Below, one piece after another: positions 26,071 to 34,507 of a stretch of DNA of 36,588 nt. Source of the stretch: an uncultured Dokdonia sp. (GTDB lineage: Bacteria; Bacteroidota; Bacteroidia; Flavobacteriales; Flavobacteriaceae); assembly GCA_938002835.1 (NCBI GenBank), contig CALKZS010000058.1:1-36588 (forward strand), given 5' to 3'. A program made the translations under genes and the position numbers. Every line of letters starts with the position of its first letter. Within the stretch, counting starts at the first letter, position 1. Under the pieces are notes generated by a model. It made no database searches and was not told the origin of the DNA. It saw only the letters and a program-made list of their open reading frames with translations.

Positions 26071-26277
26071 TAACGTGAGTTCGATATAAGAAAACAAGAT
26101 AATCATCTGATTATTAGTCGTTTTATGTCTTTGTTACTTGTTGTTTATTGAAATGTAAGTCAGATTTTTACGTTTTTAATTAATTAAAACTCATTTTTTA
26201 TAATCAAAGTAAGCTTGTAAGTTGATTTGTTTTATAATTAATTGAGATACAACAAGTTTTATATCGAACTCACGTTA
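26071..26277. mobile_element. MITE-like element with 19-bp perfect terminal inverted repeats
   Basis: TAACGTGAGTTCGATATAA at 26071-26089 is repeated as an exact reverse complement at 26259-26277. The 207-bp unit between yraN and rsmI has an AT-rich interior with no reading frame. Size and ends fit a non-autonomous MITE mobilised by an IS with the same ends; no such IS is in the window. Target duplications are not clear. Confidence 0.8.
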
Positions 26278-26342
26278 ACTAATATGATTACATCGTAAAG
26301 TAAAAATACTTTGTATGCTTTTATGGAGTATATTTATTATTG

Positions 26343-26358
26343 CGCTTTCGCGAAAGCG
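26343..26358. repeat. Palindrome copy downstream of rsmI
   Basis: CGCTTTCGCGAAAGCG, ten bases beyond the rsmI stop. It could form a hairpin but lacks a T-run on the rsmI strand. Confidence 0.95.
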
Positions 26359-26367
26359 TATAAACAA

Positions 26368-27042
26368 TCATTTCATTTTACTGCTCACAATAATCACAAT
26401 CTCACCTTTGGGAGGTTTGTTTGTATAATGTGTAAGCACTTCTGTTGCAGTCCCGCGTATGGTTTCTTCGTGTAGTTTTGTGATTTCTCTAGAAATAGAA
26501 ACAGGTCTTTCGGCACCAAAATATTCTATAAAATGTGCAAGTGTTTTTACAAGTTTATGAGGAGACTCATAAAAGATCATAGTGCGTGTTTCTTCCTGAA
26601 GTTTTAGGAAACGGGTTTTTCTACCTTTTTTAACAGGTAAAAAACCTTCAAAAACAAATTTGTCATTTGGGAAACCACTATTTACTAATGCTGGCACAAA
26701 AGCAGTAGCTCCCGGCAGGCAGTCTACTTCTATACCTGCCTCTACGCAAGCACGGGTGAGTAAAAAACCTGGATCTGATATTGCTGGGGTTCCTGCATCA
26801 CTAATACAGGCTATGGTTTCTCCTGCTAGGATGCGATTTACAATAGTATCTACTGTTTTATGCTCATTATGCATATGGTGGCTCATCATTTGTGTGCTTA
26901 TCTCAAAATGTTTGAGCAATTTACCACTAGTACGGGTATCTTCTGCTAGGATAAGATCTACTTCTTTGAGCACACGTATGGCTCTGTAAGTCATATCTTC
27001 TAGATTACCAATAGGTGTCGGGACAAGGTAGAGTTTAGACAT
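26368..27042 (-). CDS. rsmI: 16S rRNA (cytidine1402-2'-O)-methyltransferase
   Basis: SAM-dependent tetrapyrrole-methylase-fold enzyme that modifies C1402 in the 30S decoding centre; 224 aa, the short flavobacterial form. Diagnostic motifs: LYLVPTPIGNLEDMTYRA at the N-terminus, ILAEDTRTS, CISDAGTPAISDPG (SAM loop, about 82-95), PGATAFVPAL, FVFEGFLP and SREITKLHEE. TAACTTCG-CATT-ATG precedes the start (box at 27047-27054). Confidence 0.96.
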   Translation of the reverse strand: MSKLYLVPTPIGNLEDMTYRAIRVLKEVDLILAEDTRTSGKLLKHFEISTQMMSHHMHNEHKTVDTIVNRILAGETIACISDAGTPAISDPGFLLTRACVEAGIEVDCLPGATAFVPALVNSGFPNDKFVFEGFLPVKKGRKTRFLKLQEETRTMIFYESPHKLVKTLAHFIEYFGAERPVSISREITKLHEETIRGTATEVLTHYTNKPPKGEIVIIVSSKMK

Positions 27043-27373
27043 AATGCGAAGTTAAGGATTATTGGTTTTTATATGCTTACCAATACATCACATTTGACAG
27101 GAGTATCTATTTTGTTATGCTTACCTAGTTAGTTTTACTTTCGGGAGGTAAAGTATCATTGAACAGGCTTAGTTTCTCTAGAATTATTTTGGCTTCGTTA
27201 TATGATATCCTAAAGGTTTTAATGAAAGCATTATGTTTTTACCATCTGCATTTATTTGAAGCGTGTCGTTAGTGCCTTTATAATGAATAGACGCTATGAG
27301 ACTGTTGCAAAAGGCTAGTTAGACTAGGAGGTTTCTTGTTTTTTATTTTTTTCATTCAAAACTTAGTTCTTAA
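27043..27373. other. Gene-poor segment with decayed sequence
   Basis: Between rsmI and the IS30 copy 2. It contains a short minus-strand open fragment (27184-27300) and the sequence GACTGTTGCAAAAGG near 27300, which looks like an IS end. No intact gene is seen. Confidence 0.5.
27184..27303 (-). pseudogene. Unrecognised C-terminal gene fragment
   Basis: About 37 codons on the minus strand reading GTNDTLQINADGKNIMLSL and ending ITKPK-stop at 27184. The upstream end runs into the GACTGTTGCAAAAG junction. It has the look of the tail of a truncated protein, but I do not recognise the family. Confidence 0.3.
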
Positions 27374-27903
27374 ATTCAAGTAATAAACGCAACAGCTTGC
27401 TGTTGAAAAAAGCCTAAACCTTCATACTTTCGGGTTGTAAAACTCAAAAAAATAGGTCACATTTAACGTTATCACAAAGGTATGAAATTGCTATTCTCAA
27501 TGAGCAAAACCTGCCCAAGTCAGTTATAGCAGAAAGGATTTGGAAAAATACCTCTACAATTTATAGAGAATTAAGAAGAAAATCAGAGGGTCGTAGTGGT
27601 CTATACAAGGCAGAACCAGCTCAAAGGAAGTGTGAATCAAGGCATATTGAGAAAAATAAGAAAGAAATCTTTACAGGAGATATAAAAACCTTTGTAATAC
27701 ATTACTTAGTGCAAGAGATCATCCAAAGACCTAAAGTAGTTGAGAAAAAAGAACATTTTGAGACTTGGAGATAGATTTGGTAATCGAGGCAAATCATAAA
27801 GGAGCACTCTTAACTATAAATGATAGCGCGACAGGAATGCTTAAAATGAAGTATTTGTTAACGCAATCAACAACAACGGAGTTGTTGAGTTTATGACTTG
27901 AAT
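27374..27903 (+). pseudogene. IS30-family element remnant (copy 2)
   Basis: Left terminal repeat at 27374-27395 and right at 27881-27903. The frame begins with the IS30 HTH region (SHLTLSQRYEIAILNEQ, then AERIWKNTSTIYRELRRKS). Bases 27639-27716 match window bases 1-78 with one mismatch. A deletion then removes what corresponds to 79-273 of copy 1. A one-base loss near 27761 shifts the frame, and a second large deletion joins NHKGALLTINDSATGMLK to the extreme 3' end. It is dead, but it keeps the N-terminus that copy 1 lacks in this window. Confidence 0.88.
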
Positions 27904-28056
27904 CCACCTTTGCATAACTATCTGAATTGGTTCTTAGTACTTGAAAAGATTAAAAACTCAATTACTAGAATTACTACTGTAGCTGCTATAGCTTTTGCAT
28001 CAAATACTACGTGGATGGAATTTAAGAACATAGCAGCAAATCATATTCTTTTTTAG
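27904..28056 (+). pseudogene. Possible C-terminal remnant of a second transposase
   Basis: Immediately after the IS30 right end, about 49 codons read LHNYLNWFLVLEKIKNS, then TTVAAIAFASNTTW, ending at a TAG at 28054-28056. The LNWF..LEKIKNS style looks like the end of a DDE transposase, so the IS30 copy may have inserted into another IS. The family assignment is uncertain. Confidence 0.35.
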
Positions 28057-28063
28057 AACTTAG

Positions 28064-28402
28064 CTTAAAATTATAGCCACTATTGTTATTTCTGAACTTA
28101 TGGATGATGAGTATAAAGATGTAAAATGGCTTACTCAATCTATACATAACTTATATATACACAGACTTGCTGTGCATCCGGATTTTCAAAATCAAGGAAA
28201 AGCACGTGAGATGATGGACTTTGCACTTGCACTTGCGCGAAGTAAAAAAACGTCTTTTTTGCGTCTAGATACGTTCTCTAAAAACAATCGTAATCTCACA
28301 TTTTACGAAGCTAGAGGATACAAAAGATTGGGCAACATCTATTTTCCGAAACAAAGTGAACATCCTTTTTACTGTTATGAAAAAGTGTTGACTTATGAAT
28401 AA
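28064..28402 (+). pseudogene. 5'-truncated GNAT acetyltransferase
   Basis: The C-terminal two-thirds of an acetyltransferase: ATIVISELMDDEYKDVKWL, then the CoA motif YIHRLAVHPDFQNQGKAREM and NLTFYEARGYKRLG. An ATG at 28100 would give 100 aa, but recognisable sequence continues upstream of it in frame to a TAG at 28061. The first methionine is therefore internal and the N-terminal 50-60 residues are missing. It borders the mobile-element remnants. Confidence 0.75.
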
Positions 28403-28450
28403 AATAAATTTCTATAGTATAAAATAACACATATCCATCTATGGTTACTG

Positions 28451-28458
28451 TACTTTTG
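28451..28458 (+). promoter_or_regulatory. Putative -7 element of the MATE transporter gene (TACTTTTG)
   Basis: Exact TAnnTTTG, 18 bases before the ATG at 28477. Confidence 0.5.
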
Positions 28459-28476
28459 TTCTTCTAAAAATACAAA

Positions 28477-29820
28477 ATGTCTTTATCCAAAATAGATATT
28501 TCATTTAAACGTATACAACAACTTGCTATTCCTGCTATTATTGCAGGTATTGTAGAGCCTGTATTATCTAGCACAGATGCTGCTGTTGTGGGTAATCTGA
28601 CAGAAAACAGTGTTCAGTCGCTTGCTGCTGTTGGTATTGTAGGTTCTTTTCTGTCAATGCTTATTTGGATTTTGGGACAAACACGTAGTGCGATCTCCGC
28701 GATTATATCTCAAAATCTTGGTGCAGGAAAACTAGAAGACATTAAAGTACTACCCGCACAAGCCATTTATTTCAACATTATTTTAAGTGTTATTGTTTTA
28801 GGTAGTACTTACTTTTTTGTGACAGAAATATTCACACTCCTAAAGGCAAAAGACCTTGTGCTAGACTTAAGTATCGATTATTACAATATTCGTGTTTGGG
28901 GTTTTCCTTTTACTCTTTTTACACTTGCTGTTTTTGGGGTTTTTAGAGGATTACAAAATACGTTTTGGCCTATGATTGTCGCGATTATAGGAGCATCTAT
29001 AAACGTACTCTTAGACTTTGTTCTTGTATATGGTATAGAAGGATATGTTCCTGAAATGGCTGTAAAAGGAGCTGCTTGGGCAAGTCTAATATCTCAAGCT
29101 ATAATGGCCATAATGGCTCTCATACTATTACTCACAAAAACAGAGGTGTCACTTAAATTAGTGTTACCGTTACATCCAGAAATTAAACGCCTTTTTACAA
29201 TGAGCTTTAATTTATTTGTGCGTTCGTTTTCTCTCAATATTGCATTAATTCTTGCCATAAGAGAGGCTACAGCCATAAATGATCAGACAGCTGCTGCTCA
29301 TACTATTGCTGCAAATATCTGGTTATTCACTGCCTTTTTTATAGATGGGTATGGTGCTGCTGGAAATTTATTAAGTGGTAGATTACTTGGGGCAAGTGAT
29401 TATAAAAACTTATGGCTTCTCACAAAAAGAGTAATCAAATATAACATTATTGTAGCCCTATTACTAATGATTGTTGGTAGTATACTATATACTCAATTAG
29501 GACTGCTTTTCAATCGTAAACAAGAAGTGTTAACTATTTTTTATAGTGTCTTTTTTATGGTGATTATAATGCAACCTATTAATGCGTTTGCTTTTACTTT
29601 AGATTCTATTTTTAAAGGCTTGGGAGAAATGGCTTGGTTGCGCAATACTCTTTTAATAGCTACGTTTTTAGGGTTTATTCCTGTTCTTTATGTGTCTAAA
29701 TTTTTAAACCTTGGGATCTTAGGTATTTGGATTGCATTTGTGGTCTGGATGTTATTTCGCGCAAGCGCACTCATCTATTTTTACCATAAAAAGTATTATA
29801 AACTTGCTATTGCAAAATGA
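28477..29820 (+). CDS. MATE-family multidrug/metabolite efflux transporter
   Basis: 447 aa with about twelve transmembrane helices in two similar halves. The N-terminus carries LAIPAIIAGIVEPVLSSTDAAVVG (written here as its key parts: IPAI, EPVLSSTD, VVGN), typical of the DinF branch. Further on: GVFRGLQNTFWP and, in the second half, DGYGAAGNLLSGRLLGA. It exchanges Na+ or H+ for cationic drugs or metabolites. Its stop is 11 bases from the convergent antiporter stop. A weak palindrome relative (TTTCGCGCAAGCG, about 29755-29767) lies near the end. Confidence 0.92.
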   Translation: MSLSKIDISFKRIQQLAIPAIIAGIVEPVLSSTDAAVVGNLTENSVQSLAAVGIVGSFLSMLIWILGQTRSAISAIISQNLGAGKLEDIKVLPAQAIYFNIILSVIVLGSTYFFVTEIFTLLKAKDLVLDLSIDYYNIRVWGFPFTLFTLAVFGVFRGLQNTFWPMIVAIIGASINVLLDFVLVYGIEGYVPEMAVKGAAWASLISQAIMAIMALILLLTKTEVSLKLVLPLHPEIKRLFTMSFNLFVRSFSLNIALILAIREATAINDQTAAAHTIAANIWLFTAFFIDGYGAAGNLLSGRLLGASDYKNLWLLTKRVIKYNIIVALLLMIVGSILYTQLGLLFNRKQEVLTIFYSVFFMVIIMQPINAFAFTLDSIFKGLGEMAWLRNTLLIATFLGFIPVLYVSKFLNLGILGIWIAFVVWMLFRASALIYFYHKKYYKLAIAK

Positions 29821-29831
29821 CCTCTTTACTT

Positions 29832-31727
29832 CTATGATTTATCATCGCTTAGCATTTGGTTTTCTTGTTGTAAAAGCTTTGTTTTTAAATCGTTTATAGC
29901 ATTATCTACAAGAGGCTTTCCTAAATAAACGATATGGCAACCTTCAAAAGACTTTAATTCTAAATCTTGTACAAAAGAACTTATAATATCTATTGTTTTA
30001 TCTTTTTCCTTTACAAATAGCGGGATCATCTCAGGATCATCCTCCATTAATTTTGAGATTGTGTGATACTCTTTTGAGCTGTTTATAGCTACCTCATTTA
30101 TGAGAGGATATTGACTGGTTACCTCTGCCATATTACCAAAATCATCTGTAGCAGAAAACAAACCTTCGTTAGGAAGTTTTGCATTATTTTCTATTTCTCC
30201 TTTAGAAATAAGTCTATATGCGCCATTCTCACCAAACTGTTTTTTAAATCTATTAATAGCATATTTATTAATGTCACTATTTCCTGTAAGAGACATTAAA
30301 TACCCTATATCACTAAGTTCAATATCATCGGTGAGATTATCGGCATATATATTTGCCTGTAACGCTGTAAGCCCGTTTTCTTTTGCTATTCTTACATTAT
30401 TAATATTACTATCCATAAGAACAACGTGACGTCCATTTTTTTGTAAATATTTGGCAATGAGCCTTGGCATTTCTGAAGCTCCAATGATTAATATCCCTTC
30501 AGACTTTGTTAGAAAAACACCTGCTATTTTTGCAAATATTCTAGCTGTTGTTGCATTAAGAAGTACCGTTCCCAGTACGATCATAAAAACAAGTGGGGTA
30601 ATATACTCTGCTCCTGGTTCTCCTTTTAAGAGTAGTTTTGATCCAAAAAGCGAAGCAATACCAGCAGCTACAATGCCTCGAGGGCCTACCCAAGAAATAA
30701 ATAGTTTTGCCCCTGTAGATAAATTAGAACCTGCAGTACTTAAAAAAACACCTAAAGGTCTCACTAAAAAGACAACCACTAAAAAAAGTCCTAACGTCTC
30801 CCAACGATATAAAAGCTCAAGATCTACCAGATTCATATTTGCAGATAACAGTATAAAAAGCACAGAAATTAAGAGTACACTCAAAGATTCTTTAAAATAA
30901 AGTAACTCTTTTAAATTGGGTAAATTTATGTTTCCTAATACCATTCCCATTACAACCACCGCAAGTAAACCAGACTCGTGTGCAAATTGATCAGACATCA
31001 CAAACACTCCTAAAACAGCGGCAAGTGTAAACACATTCATTAAATAATGTGGTACTAGTTTTTTCTTTATTATTAATGCGAGTCCGTGAGCAAAAGTAAA
31101 TCCAAAAGTGCCTCCAAAAAGCACAATTTTTCCAAACTCAATAAGTGCTGTTTTTGTAAAGGCAGCACCTTCTCCCACAGATATAAACTCATACATTAAT
31201 ACCGCAACAAGCGCTCCTATGGGGTCTATCAAAATACCTTCCCATTTTAGAACTGCAGAGATGTCTCGCTTTACAGGAACGTTGCGCAATATAGGTGAGA
31301 TTACTGTAGGTCCTGTTACAATGATAAGCCCAGAAAACAATAATGACATTTGTAAACTAAGTCCAAAAATCCAGTAGGCGGCAAATCCTGCTCCCAGAAA
31401 CGTAACCAGACTTCCTATAGATATTAATTTTGTAATTACAGGTCCTACATTACGTATTTCGTCACGCTTAAGAGTAAGTCCTCCTTCAAAAAGTATAATA
31501 GAGATCGCTAGAGAAACAAACCAGTATAAAGACTCTCCTGGAAAAAGTCCTTTCGTGCCATTCCAGATAGGTTCTATCCACTTAGAACCATCTTCAGAAA
31601 TTAACGTAGATACAGGTCCTACAAAAAGGCCTATAAGTAATAATGGTAAAATCGCTGGTAACTTAAGTCTCCACGCGGCCCATTGTGCAATAATTCCTAA
31701 AATTATAATTCCGGCCAGTTCTAACAT
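29832..31727 (-). CDS. CPA1-type Na+(K+)/H+ antiporter with RCK/TrkA-N domain
   Basis: 631 aa. About twelve membrane helices fill residues 1-400, with antiporter motifs GLLAVVVMGMVLGN and SVLLISVLFILLSANM and the conserved acidic segment around LKWEGILIDPIGAL. A cytosolic Rossmann/RCK domain follows (about 415-520, GILIIGASEMPRLIAKYL and VVLMDSNINNVRIAKENG), then an alpha-beta tail. It exchanges Na+ or K+ for H+ under nucleotide control (family knowledge). The gene is monocistronic. Confidence 0.93.
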   Translation of the reverse strand: MLELAGIIILGIIAQWAAWRLKLPAILPLLLIGLFVGPVSTLISEDGSKWIEPIWNGTKGLFPGESLYWFVSLAISIILFEGGLTLKRDEIRNVGPVITKLISIGSLVTFLGAGFAAYWIFGLSLQMSLLFSGLIIVTGPTVISPILRNVPVKRDISAVLKWEGILIDPIGALVAVLMYEFISVGEGAAFTKTALIEFGKIVLFGGTFGFTFAHGLALIIKKKLVPHYLMNVFTLAAVLGVFVMSDQFAHESGLLAVVVMGMVLGNINLPNLKELLYFKESLSVLLISVLFILLSANMNLVDLELLYRWETLGLFLVVVFLVRPLGVFLSTAGSNLSTGAKLFISWVGPRGIVAAGIASLFGSKLLLKGEPGAEYITPLVFMIVLGTVLLNATTARIFAKIAGVFLTKSEGILIIGASEMPRLIAKYLQKNGRHVVLMDSNINNVRIAKENGLTALQANIYADNLTDDIELSDIGYLMSLTGNSDINKYAINRFKKQFGENGAYRLISKGEIENNAKLPNEGLFSATDDFGNMAEVTSQYPLINEVAINSSKEYHTISKLMEDDPEMIPLFVKEKDKTIDIISSFVQDLELKSFEGCHIVYLGKPLVDNAINDLKTKLLQQENQMLSDDKS

Positions 31728-31890
31728 AATATCTCTTTTGGTTGTATAATACTCTTCTTTTAGTATCAGAAATTGTCGTGAAGTTACAATTCTTTGTTAA
31801 AAACAAGGAATTGTTAGGTTTGAAAATTGTCATTTTTGCTATTTTGCAGCTTCTGAGAGGCTTTAGGTATAAAATATATAATAGTATATA

Positions 31891-31906
31891 CGCTTTCGCG
31901 AAAGCA
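31891..31906. repeat. Palindrome copy, intergenic (antiporter / MBL hydrolase)
   Basis: The perfect 14-mer is at 31892-31905; the outer pair is broken (CGC...GCA). It sits in the divergent promoter region, 37 bases before the MBL start. Confidence 0.93.
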
Positions 31907-31931
31907 TAATACCTTTTAAAACCTCAATCTT

Positions 31932-31939
31932 TACATTTG
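31932..31939 (+). promoter_or_regulatory. Putative -7 element of the MBL-fold gene (TACATTTG)
   Basis: Exact TAnnTTTG ending three bases before the ATG at 31943, suggesting a leaderless mRNA. Confidence 0.35.
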
Positions 31940-31942
31940 TTT

Positions 31943-32803
31943 ATGAAAATTTACCCTATAGAAGCTGGCAATTTTAAACTAGATGGCGGCGCTATGTTTG
32001 GTGTTGTTCCTAAATCTATCTGGAGTCTAACCAACCCTGCAGATTCAAATAATCTTATCGATATTGCAGCGCGTTGTATGCTTATAGAGGATGGAAAACG
32101 CTTAACCCTTGTTGATAACGGAATGGGAGATAAACAGTCTGAAAAATTCTTTGGTTATTACCATCAATGGGGAGATCACTCAATAGACAATTCGCTCAAA
32201 AAATATGGTTTTCATCGTGATGATATTACAGACGTTTTTATGACTCATCTTCATTTTGATCACGTGGGTGGTGCTATACAATGGAACAAAGATAGAACAG
32301 GTTATGAACCTGCTTTTAAAAACGCACATTTCTGGACTAATGAAAATCACTGGCAGTGGGCAATAAAACCTAACAACCGCGAGAAAGCAAGTTTTTTGAA
32401 AGAAAACCTCATCCCAATGCAAGAAAGTGGGCGGTTACAGTTTATTAATCGCTCAGGAAAATCTTATCAAGATAAAACAGAATTAAATTTTGGTATCTTG
32501 TTTGCAGATGGACATACAGAAAAACAAATGTTACCCCACATTCAAATTGATGGTAAAACCATTGTGTTTATGGCAGATTTATTACCCACAGCAGGACATC
32601 TTCCTATCCCGTATGTAACAGGATATGACACAAGACCATTACTATCTATAGACGAAAAAGAACAATTTTTAAGTACCGCTGCCGATCAAGAATATTATCT
32701 TTGGCTAGAGCACGACGCCCATAATGAGATCATAACTGTCCAGCATACAGAAAAAGGTGTGCGATTAAAGGATGTGTATACATACAATGAATTATTTAAT
32801 TAA
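31943..32803 (+). CDS. Metallo-beta-lactamase-fold hydrolase
   Basis: 286 aa from the ATG at 31943; the longer frame adds only a TTG-TTT. The metal motif is THLHFDH (H102, H104, D106, H107), followed by FADGHT, MADLLPTAGHL and the late HDAH. The N-terminal GGAMFGVVPKSIW resembles the lactonase/AHL-acylase-like branch, so a lactone or ester hydrolase is likely, though substrate is unknown. The protease gene starts two bases after its stop. Confidence 0.9.
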   Translation: MKIYPIEAGNFKLDGGAMFGVVPKSIWSLTNPADSNNLIDIAARCMLIEDGKRLTLVDNGMGDKQSEKFFGYYHQWGDHSIDNSLKKYGFHRDDITDVFMTHLHFDHVGGAIQWNKDRTGYEPAFKNAHFWTNENHWQWAIKPNNREKASFLKENLIPMQESGRLQFINRSGKSYQDKTELNFGILFADGHTEKQMLPHIQIDGKTIVFMADLLPTAGHLPIPYVTGYDTRPLLSIDEKEQFLSTAADQEYYLWLEHDAHNEIITVQHTEKGVRLKDVYTYNELFN

Positions 32804-32804
32804 G

Positions 32805-34481
32805 ATGATGACTATAAAAAATTTAAAACCTATTCTAGTTGCTGCTATTGCAGGAACACTTATAACCGCTTGTGATACGCCTTCTGCGCTCGTTACAGTA
32901 CCTGTAGAAAATGTAGATAATAATCCGCTTAAAATAAGTGCGCTTACAAAAACACAAGAACAAGGTTGGAGCCATCTAGACCTTAAAACAGACACTATCC
33001 CCGGGATGAGTGTAAATCGTACCTACTCAGAAATACTTCCTGGTAAAACAGGACAACAAGTTATTGTTGCGGTAATAGATTCTGGTATCGATATAGAACA
33101 CGAAGATCTTAAAAACAAAATCTGGACTAACTCTAAAGAAATTGCAGGTAACGGAAAAGATGATGACAATAACGGCTACATAGACGATATACACGGTTGG
33201 AATTTCTTAGGAGATGTAAATGCAGAACAATTAGAATTTGTACGTATCATTAAGAGGTATGACTCAGAATTTTCTGGAAAAACGCTTGCTACAATTCCGG
33301 AAGCTCAAAAAGAGATCTTCTTACAATATCAAAAAGCAAAAGGAGAATATGATTCTAAAGTAATTGAAGCGCAACGAAACAAAACGCAGTATACCCAAAT
33401 TGCTAATCAACTAGAAATCTCTCATAAAATTGTAACTGAGAAATTAGGCAAAGAAGATTATACAACAAAAGATCTTGCTGGTATTGAAAATCCAGATGCA
33501 GAAATGCAAAATCACATAGGTTTTCTATCTCAAATGTTAGGATATGCAGATACGATTCCAGAATTTATCAAAAACATAAACGAAGGTGTAACGCATTTTA
33601 CGGAGCAGCTAGAGGCAAACTACAATAAAGATGCAGACTTTAGAGGTCCTTTAGGAGACAATCCATACGATATTAAAGACATTTCTTACGGTAATAATAA
33701 TGTGTATGGTCCTGATCCAGATGGTGCAAAACACGGAACTCACGTAGCAGGAATTATTGCTGCCGAACGTGATAATGGAAAAGGAATGAATGGTGTTGCA
33801 AATAAAAACATCAAGATTATGGCGCTACGTGCTGTTCCTAATGGAGATGAGTATGATAAAGATATCGCACTTGCTATACGTTATGCGGTAGACAATGGTG
33901 CAAAAGTGATCAATACCTCTTTTGGAAAATATTATGCACAAAATCCAGAATGGGTATATGATGCTATTAAATATGCTGCAAAAAACGATGTCCTTATTGT
34001 AAATGCCGCTGGTAATGAAGGTTTGAGTCTTGATGATCCTGCAAATAGAGTATACCCTAATGACCAGTTAGATAATATTTCTGAAATGTCTGATACCTTC
34101 TTAACCGTAGGAGCACTTGCTCCAAAATATGGTAGTGAGATGATTGCAAATTTTTCAAATTATGGACAGTCTAATGTAGATGTATTTTCTCCTGGAGTTC
34201 AGATTTATTCAACAACTCCTGAGAACACCTATGGATACCTTGATGGTACTTCTATGGCATCACCTAACACAGCTGGAGTTGCTGCAATGATACGTAGCTA
34301 CTACCCAAAATTATCTGCTGCGCAGGTAAAAAAGATTATAATGAGAAGTGGGCTTACAACAAACACTTCTATCATTCTAGGAGGTAATCAAAACAAGCAA
34401 GCTCGTTTTAATGAGATTTCTAAATCTGGCGAAATGGTAAATATGTACAATGCCTTTAAACTCGCCTCATTACAGAAATAA
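32805..34481 (+). CDS. Subtilisin-family (S8) serine protease, lipoprotein
   Basis: 558 aa from the ATG at 32805, right after the MBL stop; the longer frame overlapping the MBL gene lacks a proper signal. Signal peptide with lipobox LITAC-D (Cys23). Catalytic triad D92 (AVIDSGID), H310 (HGTHVAGI), S483 (DGTSMASP), with oxyanion N404 (AAGNEG). A roughly 175-residue charged, coiled insert (about 132-305) separates Asp and His, replacing the short loop of classic subtilisins. It is probably anchored to the outer or inner membrane. Confidence 0.93.
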   Translation: MMTIKNLKPILVAAIAGTLITACDTPSALVTVPVENVDNNPLKISALTKTQEQGWSHLDLKTDTIPGMSVNRTYSEILPGKTGQQVIVAVIDSGIDIEHEDLKNKIWTNSKEIAGNGKDDDNNGYIDDIHGWNFLGDVNAEQLEFVRIIKRYDSEFSGKTLATIPEAQKEIFLQYQKAKGEYDSKVIEAQRNKTQYTQIANQLEISHKIVTEKLGKEDYTTKDLAGIENPDAEMQNHIGFLSQMLGYADTIPEFIKNINEGVTHFTEQLEANYNKDADFRGPLGDNPYDIKDISYGNNNVYGPDPDGAKHGTHVAGIIAAERDNGKGMNGVANKNIKIMALRAVPNGDEYDKDIALAIRYAVDNGAKVINTSFGKYYAQNPEWVYDAIKYAAKNDVLIVNAAGNEGLSLDDPANRVYPNDQLDNISEMSDTFLTVGALAPKYGSEMIANFSNYGQSNVDVFSPGVQIYSTTPENTYGYLDGTSMASPNTAGVAAMIRSYYPKLSAAQVKKIIMRSGLTTNTSIILGGNQNKQARFNEISKSGEMVNMYNAFKLASLQK

Positions 34482-34507
34482 AAACATCTATTTAAATTTA
34501 AGTTTAT

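Noticed and set aside
1-27903. The two IS30 copies as ends of a 27-kb composite transposon
   Set aside because: Both are internally deleted, and the DNA between them holds housekeeping genes (bioB, metG, tex, rsmI) with no sign of foreign composition.
28100-28402. Complete 100-aa acetyltransferase
   Set aside because: Family sequence continues in frame upstream of the ATG and the N-terminal third is missing, so it is scored as truncated.
29755-29767. Palindrome copy at the end of the MATE gene
   Set aside because: TTTCGCGCAAGCG differs at several positions; noted only as a possible decayed relative.
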